Shown here: positions 1 to 6,996 of the stretch, piece after piece | Numbering within the stretch: the stretch's first letter is position 1 | How the letters are laid out: every line of letters starts with the position of its first letter | Source: an uncultured Clostridia bacterium | GTDB lineage: Bacteria > Bacillota > Clostridia > Oscillospirales > CAG-272 | Direction: 5' to 3' | DNA length: 11,566 nucleotides | Assembly (NCBI GenBank): GCA_945485605.1 | Contig: CALYSG010000049.1 | Coordinates: forward strand, 1-11,566 | Translations under genes and position numbers: made by a program | The notes under the pieces: model-generated | Told to the model about the DNA's origin: nothing | Seen by the model: only the letters and a program-made list of their open reading frames with translations | The model's database searches: none

Positions 1-821
1 GGCTGCACATTCCCATCTTCCACATGGAGGCGGGGAACCGCTGCAAGGACGAGTGTCTGCCGGAGGAGACAAACCGCCGTATCGTGGACATTATTTCCGA
101 TGTAAATATGGCATATTCAGAGCACGCGCGCCGCTATCTTTCCGAATGCGGTCTGCCGAAGGAACGAACCTATGTTACCGGTTCACCTATGGCTGAGGTG
201 CTTCACGCAAACCTTGAAGAGATCATGGCAAGCGATATTCACACTCGCCTCGGACTTGAAAAAGGAAAGTATATTCTTCTTTCCGCGCACCGCGAGGAAA
301 ATATCGACACCGAGAAGAATTTCACGAGCCTTTTTAAAGCAATTAACGGAATGGCTGAGAAATACGATATGCCGATCCTCTATTCCTGTCACCCGAGAAG
401 CCGCAAGAGACTCGAGGCAAGCGGTTTTGAGCTTGACAAACGCGTCATAAGGCACGAGCCGCTCGGCTTCCACGATTACAATTGTTTGCAGATGTACGCG
501 TTCTGCGTCGTGTCGGACAGCGGTACACTACCCGAGGAGAGCAGCTTCTTTACGAGCGTAGGATATCCGTTCCCGGCAGTCTGCATAAGGACCTCGACCG
601 AACGTCCCGAGGCACTCGACAAAGCCTGCTTTATACTTTCCGGGATCGACGAGAAGGGACTTCTGCAGTCGGTCGACACGGCTGTCGAGATGAACAAAAA
701 CGGAGACTTCGGAATTCCCGTGCCGGATTATATCGAGGAAAACGTGTCGTCAAAGGTCGTGAAGTTAATTCAGTCCTATACCGGCGTCGTCAACAAAACG
801 GTCTGGAGAAAAGATATATGA
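1..821 (+). CDS. capG: UDP-N-acetylhexosamine 2-epimerase, CapG/FnlC type (5' partial)
   Basis: The reading frame is open from base 3 to the TGA at 819-821. This gives 272 residues; roughly 105-110 N-terminal residues of a family protein of about 380 lie outside the window. Family features visible: IFHMEAGNRC with PEETNR just after it (start of the second half of the active-site cleft), SAHREEN, SCHPRSR, and the UDP-binding SDSGT..EESS block followed by RTSTERPEALD. The SDSGT/EESS and ERPE blocks resemble CapG/FnlC more than the plain WecB/MnaA housekeeping epimerase. In that family it performs the last step of UDP-N-acetyl-L-fucosamine synthesis, C2 epimerisation of the talose intermediate, in the cytoplasm. 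The next gene, capF, overlaps its stop by ATGA, and its product supplies the substrate. This strongly supports the CapG role over a generic 2-epimerase. An upstream capE (4,6-dehydratase/5-epimerase) is expected but not visible. Confidence 0.88.
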   Translation, partial: LHIPIFHMEAGNRCKDECLPEETNRRIVDIISDVNMAYSEHARRYLSECGLPKERTYVTGSPMAEVLHANLEEIMASDIHTRLGLEKGKYILLSAHREENIDTEKNFTSLFKAINGMAEKYDMPILYSCHPRSRKRLEASGFELDKRVIRHEPLGFHDYNCLQMYAFCVVSDSGTLPEESSFFTSVGYPFPAVCIRTSTERPEALDKACFILSGIDEKGLLQSVDTAVEMNKNGDFGIPVPDYIEENVSSKVVKLIQSYTGVVNKTVWRKDI

Positions 822-2023
822 ACATACTTGTCACCGGAGCTAAGGGCTTTGTCGGTCGGAATCTTTGCGAAAATCTGAAGAATATCCGCGACGGGAAGAA
901 CCGCACGCGCCCGAACCTGAAGATCGGTGAGGTTTACGAATACGACATCGACGGGACGGAGGAACAGCTTGACGGATACTGTGCAAGAGCCGATTTCGTT
1001 TTCAACCTTGCGGGGGTAAACCGACCGAAAGATCCTGCCGAATTCAAAGCAGGCAATTTCGGCTTTGCGGCAACTCTGCTGGAAACCCTCAAAAAGCATC
1101 ATAATACCTGCCCCGTTATGCTGGCATCGTCACTTCAGGCGACCCTTGCGGGGCGATTCGGGATCTCCGAATACGGGCTGTCAAAGAAGGCGGGCGAGGA
1201 CCTTTTTTTCGCATACGGTGAGGAAACGGGCGCAAGGGTTCTCGTATATCGTTTTCCGAACCTTGTCGGAAAGTGGGCTCGTCCGAATTATAACAGCGCA
1301 GTCGCGACCTTCTGCCATAATATGGCGAACGACCTTCCGATAAAGGTAAATGACCCGTCGACAGAGCTTGAGCTGCTCTTTATCGACGACCTGATTGAAG
1401 AAATGTTCGATGCGCTCGAAGGCAAAGAGCATCACTGCGAATTTGAAGGTGTGAATACCATTATGACAGAAAGCGGCAGATACTGTGCCGCGCCCGTTAC
1501 TCATAAGGTTGCGCTCGGCTATATCGTCGAGTGCCTGAAGCGCTTTCACGGTCTGACGGAGTCGCTCGTGATCCCCGAGATCCCCGACGGCAGCTTTGAA
1601 AAGAAGCTCTGGTCGATGTATGTCTCCTACCTTCCGGAAAAAAAGGCGTCATTTCCGCTGAAAATGAACGTTGACGCACGGGGCAGCTTCACGGAACTTC
1701 TCAAAACCGAAAAGTGCGGACAGGTCAGCGTGAATATATCAAAGCCGGGTGTTACGAAGGGGCAGCACTGGCACAACTCAAAGTGGGAATTCTTCATCGT
1801 CGTCTCGGGTCACGGATTGATCGAGGAACGAAAGATAGGCACGGACGAGGTGATCCGCTTTGAGGTCAGCGGAAAAAAGATAGAAGCGGTCTATATGCTT
1901 CCCGGTTACACACATAACATCATTAATCTTTCGGATACAGAGGATCTTGTCACCGTGATGTGGGCAAACGAGAGGTTTGATCCATCACATCCCGATACCT
2001 TTGCCGAACCGGTCGAGAGCTAA
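818..2023 (+). CDS. capF: CapF/FnlB: UDP-2-acetamido-2,6-dideoxy-hexulose reductase with C-terminal cupin domain
   Basis: 401 residues, a typical CapF length. The start is the ATG at 818, overlapping the capG stop (ATGA), with GGAG at 805-808 nine bases upstream. The open frame extends further upstream, but that part lies inside capG. Residues 1-270 form an extended SDR domain with Rossmann GAKGFVG (7-13), a YxxxK catalytic pair at Y119/K123 and GKWxxPNYNS (151-160). Residues 280-390 form a cupin domain with H317, H319, E324 and H366 in the pattern expected for the metal site. In the characterised Staphylococcus aureus homologue the cupin domain epimerises C3 and the SDR domain then reduces the C4 ketone with NADPH. 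The product passes to CapG for the last step towards UDP-L-FucNAc. Both domains appear intact. The identification is firm; the actual sugar product is inferred from family and neighbour. Confidence 0.95.
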   Translation: MNILVTGAKGFVGRNLCENLKNIRDGKNRTRPNLKIGEVYEYDIDGTEEQLDGYCARADFVFNLAGVNRPKDPAEFKAGNFGFAATLLETLKKHHNTCPVMLASSLQATLAGRFGISEYGLSKKAGEDLFFAYGEETGARVLVYRFPNLVGKWARPNYNSAVATFCHNMANDLPIKVNDPSTELELLFIDDLIEEMFDALEGKEHHCEFEGVNTIMTESGRYCAAPVTHKVALGYIVECLKRFHGLTESLVIPEIPDGSFEKKLWSMYVSYLPEKKASFPLKMNVDARGSFTELLKTEKCGQVSVNISKPGVTKGQHWHNSKWEFFIVVSGHGLIEERKIGTDEVIRFEVSGKKIEAVYMLPGYTHNIINLSDTEDLVTVMWANERFDPSHPDTFAEPVES

Positions 2024-2071
2024 GCCTTTCGCCAAGGATCTATCGGTATTCTGACAAATTACTTAAAAAAC

Positions 2072-2096
2072 AGTCGCATTTTACGCGGCTTTCTTT
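2072..2096 (+). terminator. Weak terminator-like hairpin after capF
   Basis: AGTCGC (2072-2077) pairs with GCGGCT (2085-2090), one pair being a G-U wobble, around a seven-base loop. It is preceded by a run of A (2065-2070) and followed by TTCTTT. The short stem and interrupted T run suggest partial termination at best, so ugd may still be reached by read-through from capF. I found no convincing promoter between here and ugd. Confidence 0.35.
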
Positions 2097-2148
2097 GGAT
2101 AAGCACTTTAAAGAACTGCAGAAAAGCATAAAACAGGAGAAAACCAAT

Positions 2149-3333
2149 ATGAAGATCGCAGTGGCGGGGACCGGCTATGTCGGTCTTTCCATGGCTGTCC
2201 TTCTGGCACAGCATAACAGTGTCAGGGCTGTCGATATCATTCCCGAAAAAACAGAGCTGATAAACAAAAGGATATCGCCCGTAGCCGACAGCGAAATAGA
2301 AGAATACCTTGCGACGCGGGAGCTTGACCTTAAGGCTACGACCGACGGCGACATCGCATACCGTGACGCAGATATTGTGATTATATCAACGCCGACGAAT
2401 TACGATCCGTCGAAGAACCATTTCGACACAAGCTCGGTCGAGAGCGTTATAGAGCAGGTAATATCGGTTAACCCGAACGCTTTTATGATAATCAAGTCCA
2501 CCGTTCCCGTCGGTTTTACCGAAGGGATGAGAGTAAGATACCCCGGTGCTAAAATACTGTTCAGCCCGGAATTTCTCCGCGAGGGACGTGCACTTTACGA
2601 TAACCTCTACCCGAGCCGCATAATAGTCGGTATACCCGACGGAGACAAAGAGCTTTTCGCCGTTGGAGAGACCTTTGCACACCTTCTCTCGGAAGGTGCG
2701 ATCAAGAAGAACATAGAGGTCCGCTTCATGAATCCGACAGAGGCGGAGGCGGTCAAGCTTTTTGCAAATACCTATCTTGCCCTCCGTGTGGCGTATTTCA
2801 ACGAGCTCGATACATACGCACAGGTGCGCGGACTCGACACGAAGTCTATAATTGAGGGCGTATGCCTTGACCCGCGTATCGGAGATCATTACAACAATCC
2901 CTCATTCGGTTACGGGGATTACTGCCTGCCGAAGGATACGAAGCAGCTTCTCGCGAACTACGATAGCGTTCCGCAGAATATCATTTCGGCGATCGTAGCG
3001 GCTAACGGTACACGAAAGGATTTTATCGCCGATCAGATAATCGCGAAAGATCCGAAGACCGTCGGTGTTTACCGCCTTACGATGAAGGCGGGAAGCGATA
3101 ATTTCCGTCAATCGTCTATCCAGGGAGTGATGAAGCGCATCAAAGCCAAGGGCATCGAGGTAGTTGTTTATGAGCCCTCAATGAAGGAAGAACGCTTCTT
3201 CAACAGTCGTGTGATACGCGACCTTGATGAATTCAAACGGATCAGCGAGGTCATTGTTGCAAACAGATATAACAGCAACCTTGCCGACGTGACCGATAAG
3301 GTATATACCCGCGACCTTTATTTCAGAGACTGA
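2149..3333 (+). CDS. ugd: UDP-glucose 6-dehydrogenase
   Basis: 394 residues; the family's E. coli-like short form is about 388. It oxidises UDP-glucose to UDP-glucuronate with two NAD+, a cytoplasmic precursor step for acidic capsules. Motifs in order: NAD-binding GTGYVG (7-12), STVPVG (118-122), SPEFLREG (139-146), the EAVKLFANTYLALR helix with K203 and N207, the active-site loop GYGDYCLPKD with C259, and YRLTMKAGSDNFR near 308-320, which closely matches the enterobacterial Ugd type. The ATG at 2149 is chosen over an in-frame TTG at 2095 because AGGAG at 2135-2139 sits nine bases before it and GTGYVG then falls at the usual distance from the start. It follows capF by 125 bases and fits the capsule precursor theme. 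No defects seen. Confidence 0.96.
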   Translation: MKIAVAGTGYVGLSMAVLLAQHNSVRAVDIIPEKTELINKRISPVADSEIEEYLATRELDLKATTDGDIAYRDADIVIISTPTNYDPSKNHFDTSSVESVIEQVISVNPNAFMIIKSTVPVGFTEGMRVRYPGAKILFSPEFLREGRALYDNLYPSRIIVGIPDGDKELFAVGETFAHLLSEGAIKKNIEVRFMNPTEAEAVKLFANTYLALRVAYFNELDTYAQVRGLDTKSIIEGVCLDPRIGDHYNNPSFGYGDYCLPKDTKQLLANYDSVPQNIISAIVAANGTRKDFIADQIIAKDPKTVGVYRLTMKAGSDNFRQSSIQGVMKRIKAKGIEVVVYEPSMKEERFFNSRVIRDLDEFKRISEVIVANRYNSNLADVTDKVYTRDLYFRD

Positions 3334-3358
3334 CAAAAGCAGGAAAGGAGGCAAGGCT

Positions 3359-4510
3359 ATGGAAAATACCGCCCGCATAATGACTGACCTTATAGCAAGC
3401 GAGGTCTGCGGAAAGGCTCTCGACCGCTCCGAGCTTAAGCTCTCGGATGAGGAGCTTCGCAGCCTTTATAAGCTATCGAAGTCACACGACCTTGCCCATA
3501 TCGTCGGTAATGCGCTGGTAAAAAACGACCTTATCGCAGACGGAGATATCAAAGATCAGTTTAAAAATCAGATAATGGTATCCTTCTACCGTTACGGCAG
3601 GATGAACTACGAGCTGAACAGGTTGAAAAAGGTGCTGAATGAAGCAAAGATCCCGTATGTTCCGCTGAAGGGCGCACTGATAAGGGATTACTACCCCGAG
3701 CCTTGGATGCGCACGAGCTGTGATATTGATATCCTTGTACATGAAGAGCAGGTCGGTAATGCCGCGCGGATAATCGTTGATAAGCTCGGCTACACCTGCG
3801 ATAAAAATAGCTATCACGATATATCAATGAAGTCTGACAGCGGGGTGCACCTTGAGCTGCATCACAGTATTAAAGAATGTAAGGATAATATCGACTCGCT
3901 TTTGTCTGAGTGTTGGTCATATGCAAGCGTTTATGAGGACTTTGAGTACAGATTCAGCAACGAATTTTTCCTTTTTCATCAGTTTGCGCACGCATCATAC
4001 CATTTTCTCGGCGGAGGATGCGGGGTCCGTCCGTTTATTGATATCTTCCTGCTTGAAAGAAAGCTCGGATTTGACCGTGAAGCACTTGATGATATGCTTG
4101 AAAAGACCGGTATAAAAAAGTTTGCCTATGCCGCATCTGATCTTTCCGCAGTCTGGTTCGGAGACGGCTCATACAATAATGTCACGCGCCACATGGAGCG
4201 ATTTGTCATTTCGGGCGGAGTTTACGGCAATGCAGATAACTCCATGGCTGTAAGTCAGCAGACTGAAAAGGGAAGGATAGGCTACGTACTTCACCGTATC
4301 TGGCTTCCCTATGAGATGCTGTGCACTGTCTATCCGCGTTTGCGCGGACGGCGCATACTTCAGCCCTTATACGAGGTTAAAAGGTGGTTCAGGATCTTTG
4401 ATCCAAAGGCACGGAAGCGAAAGAGCCGGGACCTCAGCGCGATCGGTCGCCTTCAGACAGAGAAAAAAGAAGAAGTAAACCGTATGCTGAAAGAGCTGGG
4501 ACTTATGTGA
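3359..4510 (+). CDS. Putative nucleotidyltransferase, NTP_transf_5-like
   Basis: 383 residues. AGGAGG at 3346-3351 lies seven bases before the ATG, and the gene starts 25 bases after ugd, so the two are probably co-transcribed. The signature region is VPLKGALIRDYYP (101-113), then R118 and the metal-binding pair D122-I-D124 followed by ILV, with a later H164-L-E166-L-H168 block that could supply the third acidic ligand. This is the pattern of the uncharacterised NTP_transf_5 family (PF14907, polymerase-beta fold). Its members often lie in polysaccharide loci of Firmicutes, and no substrate is established to my knowledge. No signal peptide or membrane helix is apparent. The C-terminus is strongly basic and helical (about 345-380, many K and R). 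The family assignment rests on motif recognition. Modification of a sugar, lipid or protein component of the capsule machinery is only an inference from the neighbours. Confidence 0.78.
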   Translation: MENTARIMTDLIASEVCGKALDRSELKLSDEELRSLYKLSKSHDLAHIVGNALVKNDLIADGDIKDQFKNQIMVSFYRYGRMNYELNRLKKVLNEAKIPYVPLKGALIRDYYPEPWMRTSCDIDILVHEEQVGNAARIIVDKLGYTCDKNSYHDISMKSDSGVHLELHHSIKECKDNIDSLLSECWSYASVYEDFEYRFSNEFFLFHQFAHASYHFLGGGCGVRPFIDIFLLERKLGFDREALDDMLEKTGIKKFAYAASDLSAVWFGDGSYNNVTRHMERFVISGGVYGNADNSMAVSQQTEKGRIGYVLHRIWLPYEMLCTVYPRLRGRRILQPLYEVKRWFRIFDPKARKRKSRDLSAIGRLQTEKKEEVNRMLKELGLM

Positions 4511-4524
4511 GCCTGCGATCGACT

Positions 4525-4552
4525 GAACGTGTCCGTGTTGCCGTTCTTTTTT
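4525..4552 (+). terminator. Possible weak terminator after the polysaccharide genes
   Basis: GAACG (4525-4529) can pair with CGTTC (4542-4546), followed directly by six T. The stem has only five pairs with a twelve-base loop, so this is tentative. The position, 15 bases after the upstream stop codon, is what would be expected for the end of the operon. Confidence 0.3.
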
Positions 4553-4685
4553 GAGGATCTCATAATAGGCAAATGGTTTTTACGATCATGAGACGCGTTT
4601 TTACTCAAATAAACTTATTGTGCGCTGTTCGTTTCCCGGTTCAAAATATTATTTAGGTAAACGTGTCGAAAATTTTAAAAAATGC

Positions 4686-4714
4686 TTTACAAGCACATGA
4701 TTATATGATAAAAT
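4686..4714 (+). promoter_or_regulatory. Sigma-A type promoter with extended -10
   Basis: A -35 box TTTACA (4686-4691) and a -10 box TAAAAT (4709-4714) are separated by 17 bases. TG at 4706-4707 gives the TGn extended -10. The predicted start of transcription is near 4720-4722, about 57 bases before the phosphatase-fold gene at 4778. The upstream sequence is A+T rich. Confidence 0.72.
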
Positions 4715-4717
4715 TAA

Positions 4718-4758
4718 ACCGTCCGGAAGTCTTTTTGACAGCCGAGCGGTAATTTTTT
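4718..4758 (+). promoter_or_regulatory. Leader hairpin followed by six T (attenuator or terminator-like)
   Basis: ACCGTCCGG (4718-4726) pairs with CCGAGCGGT (4742-4750), with one wobble and one mismatch. Inside it, GTC (4729-4731) pairs with GAC (4737-4739) around a T5 loop, across a small AA/AG internal loop. AA then TTTTTT (4753-4758) follow. The structure lies between the predicted promoter and the GAGGT ribosome binding site at 4766-4770. It could terminate read-through from the upstream operon, act as an attenuator, or protect the 5' end of the message. The pairing is seen directly; the role is inferred. Confidence 0.5.
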
Positions 4759-4777
4759 CGGTCGTGAGGTAAATGCT

Positions 4778-5614
4778 ATGAGACTGATGTCAAACAATCA
4801 GTGGAAATACGATAAAAACTGCGACGCGTGGCGCGAAAAGGGTGAGGATTGCTCGGCTGAGGCACGGGTAGTCGGTCTTGTCAGAGCTTACCGCGAGATC
4901 ATGCCCGACGTGATGGCGCTTCAGGAGGTCTCGACTCACATGGCGGAGCTTATGATGTCGGACCTTCACCGACTTGACGCGAGGTACGAATATGTTTTCG
5001 GCGGAGACACGCCGCTCGTTTACCGCCGCGACAAGTTTATACTCCGTGAGTCGGGATTCTTCCTGTATGACGAGAATATCGAAGGCTTTGAAGGCAGCTT
5101 CAACAACAAGGAAACGAAGTCCTACGCCTTCGGTGTATTTGAAGACCGTGAGAACGGGAAGGTATTCGCCGTTATGTCGACTCACCTGTGGTGGAAATCA
5201 TCGAATCCCGCGTCTAAGAATTATCAGGCGCACTCGAATGAGGCGAGAGCATTCCAGATAAAGCTCGCCTGCTCGAGGATGAATGAGATAATGGCCAAGT
5301 ATTCCTGCCCCGGAGTGATAATGGGCGACTTCAACGCATCGGTGAACAGCCTTTGCCTTGAGGCGGCATTTTCGGACGGCTGGACAGAGGTACACGATAT
5401 TGCCGAGGGCAAGCGCGATGAGACGCGCGGGCATCACCCCTGCGGACCTTCGGGATATTCGCGAGGCGATGCGGGAGAATTCAGGAACGCCATAGATCAT
5501 ATAATCGTAAAGGGACTCGGAGAGGCGAAGGTGCGCGATTTCTGCCGCCTAACCGATGAATGGTTCGATCCTGTCTCGGATCACTATCCGCTTTACGTTG
5601 ATATTGATCTCTGA
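4778..5614 (+). CDS. Endonuclease/exonuclease/phosphatase (EEP) family protein
   Basis: 278 residues, full length for a single EEP domain and without signal peptide, so probably cytoplasmic. The fold's conserved positions are all present in order: N7 near the start (SNNQW), E50 in ALQEV, H136 in STHLWW, D184 and N186 in GDFNA, D240-H241 in AIDHI, and the catalytic D268-H269 in SDHYPL. These define a Mg-dependent phosphohydrolase of the DNase I/exonuclease III/inositol phosphatase superfamily. The substrate cannot be told from sequence: the protein is not the ExoIII (XthA) type, and nucleic acid, sugar-phosphate or lipid-headgroup phosphodiesters are all possible. The ATG at 4778 is supported by GAGGT seven bases upstream; M4 is an alternative start without a better site. 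It has its own promoter and appears monocistronic. The 199-base gap after it shows no clear terminator or promoter that I could defend. Confidence 0.87.
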   Translation: MRLMSNNQWKYDKNCDAWREKGEDCSAEARVVGLVRAYREIMPDVMALQEVSTHMAELMMSDLHRLDARYEYVFGGDTPLVYRRDKFILRESGFFLYDENIEGFEGSFNNKETKSYAFGVFEDRENGKVFAVMSTHLWWKSSNPASKNYQAHSNEARAFQIKLACSRMNEIMAKYSCPGVIMGDFNASVNSLCLEAAFSDGWTEVHDIAEGKRDETRGHHPCGPSGYSRGDAGEFRNAIDHIIVKGLGEAKVRDFCRLTDEWFDPVSDHYPLYVDIDL

Positions 5615-5813
5615 TACGGAAAATCGCAAAAAGCAGCAGGGCGTAATAACGCGAGCTGATACCGGAATATACTGTTATATCACTTATCGTGGCTTGTCGA
5701 TCGCGATAGCTTTTTGCGTTGAGAAACAGAAAACCATACGTCGCGGACACTCTTGATACGTGTGGAGCACCGCGGCGAGGTTAGGATAAAAATATTTTTT
5801 GGAGGTAAGTTTT

Positions 5814-6449
5814 ATGAGCGAGGTTATCGGAGCGGGCATAGGAATCGGTATGCTTATCCTGTTAGGCTTTGTATATGTGCTTGTCATGGCGCTTTCGGTT
5901 GTTTCTTACGTTTTCATGGCGCTCGGCATCGGAGGAATGATGAAGTCCTTTGGCATGCCGCATCCGGGATGCGCTTTTATTCCTGTTTACAATACATATC
6001 TGCTTGGCAAGGTCGCTGAGGAATCCTCGGTGCGCCTCGGCGACAGCAAGGTTCAGCCCTTCGGAAAGATCCTGCTGATAATACAGATAGTGACGTCTGC
6101 GGCATCGTTCCTCTTGGGGTTCGGGTCGTGTACCGTTCAGATAATTCAGGTATTAGTTACAAAAACCGGTCCGGATTCGGCATCGGGACTTAGTTGGATC
6201 TTTATCCTGCCTATGTTGCTGATTTGGATCATTTCTATAGCGATTCAGATAATTACAATAATATATTGTGTTTTCTACTATATCGCCACATACAAAATAT
6301 TTAAGTGCTTTGTACCCAAAAACGCGGTGCTCTTCCTCGTGCTGTCGATCGTATTTTCGATCACGACGCCTTTCATTTTCTTCTTTATAAGGAAGAAGGA
6401 GCCGCTGAGCCCGGTAATAAACTTAGACGATTATACACCTGAAGAGTAA
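5814..6449 (+). CDS. Four-helix integral membrane protein of unknown function
   Basis: 211 residues. GGAGGT at 5801-5806, seven bases before the ATG, fixes the start; an in-frame TTG at 5799 lies within that ribosome binding site region and is rejected. Hydrophobic segments are at about 8-38, 84-116, 127-159 and 169-192. A short charged tail (KKEPLSP to DDYTPEE) ends the protein. Between helices 1 and 2 is a conserved-looking block, HPGCAFIPVYNTYLLGK (50-66). The pattern G-x-x-FIPVYN-x-Y-LLGK recurs in small Firmicute membrane proteins, including DUF5684-like ones, some of which are annotated only as hypothetical. No catalytic motif is visible. It has no operon partner and ends at the strong palindromic terminator. 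The upstream gap is GC-rich in part and offers no clear promoter. Confidence 0.8.
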   Translation: MSEVIGAGIGIGMLILLGFVYVLVMALSVVSYVFMALGIGGMMKSFGMPHPGCAFIPVYNTYLLGKVAEESSVRLGDSKVQPFGKILLIIQIVTSAASFLLGFGSCTVQIIQVLVTKTGPDSASGLSWIFILPMLLIWIISIAIQIITIIYCVFYYIATYKIFKCFVPKNAVLFLVLSIVFSITTPFIFFFIRKKEPLSPVINLDDYTPEE

Positions 6450-6450
6450 T

Positions 6451-6490
6451 TAATAATAAAAAGCACCCCGCGGGGTGCTTTTTATTATTA
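6451..6490. terminator. Perfect 40-bp palindrome, bidirectional intrinsic terminator
   Basis: Bases 6451-6470 are the exact reverse complement of 6471-6490, with no mismatch. The core is GCACCCCG/CGGGGTGC flanked by AAAAA on the left and TTTTT on the right, so each strand yields a GC-rich stem followed by a T tract. It lies between the convergent gene ends at 6449 (+) and 6488 (-). The minus-strand stop codon is contained in the right arm. Confidence 0.95.
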
Positions 6491-6880
6491 CTTGTGTTCT
6501 TCCGTATGACTGTTTGCTTGATCTGAGGCAGCTTCAAGCTCCTTTTTATGTTCCTCGTCGCGCTTTTCGATCCTGATCTCCCACTGAATGAGAAAGGTCA
6601 TCGCCGCACGCAGAAGTATGATGCCTCCGATAGTGAGGAGCTCCTCCCAGCTCTCGACCATAACGGTGCGAAGAAGCTCGCCGCCGAGCTTGAACTCAAG
6701 TGACAGGGCTATGCCCTCGGCAAGGGTTAGCCTTACGTTCCCCTTTCTGCGGAAGAGATTTACTATTGCCTTGACCGCGGTGAAGAGAAGCACCGCGACA
6801 CCAACACATTCAAGCAGGAGCGTGCTGTACTTTATTATGTTTTCAAATACGAATACGACCGACTGATAAAAGCTGTCCAT
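6488..6880 (-). CDS. DUF1622 family membrane protein
   Basis: 130 residues, normal for the family. Hydrophobic segments lie at about 18-42, 53-70 and 79-100. Family features include the helix-1 LLECVGVAVLL stretch, ALSLEFKLGGELLRT (58-72) and a WEELLTIGGIILLRAAM stretch (78-94), followed by an EIRIEKR exit. The function of DUF1622 proteins is unknown. The C-terminal tail (from about 105) is highly charged, rich in E, K and H. The start is the ATG at 6878-6880 (on the minus strand) with only a modest GGATGG upstream. A consensus promoter lies about 50 bases further up. It follows mscL on the same strand, and both encode small membrane proteins. Confidence 0.85.
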   Translation of the reverse strand: MDSFYQSVVFVFENIIKYSTLLLECVGVAVLLFTAVKAIVNLFRRKGNVRLTLAEGIALSLEFKLGGELLRTVMVESWEELLTIGGIILLRAAMTFLIQWEIRIEKRDEEHKKELEAASDQANSHTEEHK

Positions 6881-6927
6881 ATTTTTCCATCCGTTTCTTT
6901 TTCTTTTGTTGCTTGCGTGACCAGTCT

Positions 6928-6955
6928 ATTATATCACTTTTATTTTTTATGTCAA
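6928..6955 (-). promoter_or_regulatory. Consensus sigma-A promoter for the DUF1622 gene
   Basis: On the minus strand TTGACA (6955-6950) and TATAAT (6933-6928) are both perfect consensus with a 16-base spacer. TGa directly before the -10 makes it an extended -10 promoter. The predicted transcript would start near 6920, about 40 bases before the start codon. Confidence 0.88.
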
Positions 6956-6996
6956 GTCACTTATGTAGCCACTGAAAATTGATTGTCGACCGACAT

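Noticed and set aside
482..817. Upstream in-frame extension of capF
   Set aside because: It lies within capG in another frame, and the Rossmann motif sits at the proper distance only from the ATG at 818.
2095..2148. TTG start for ugd, 18 residues longer
   Set aside because: AGGAG at 2135-2139 points to the ATG at 2149, and GTGYVG is then at residues 7-12 as usual for the family. The TTG also overlaps a hairpin T tract.
5615..5813. Possible structured RNA or riboswitch before the membrane protein gene
   Set aside because: I can draw only short stems (for example ACAC/GTGT near 5747-5763) and recognise no known riboswitch core.
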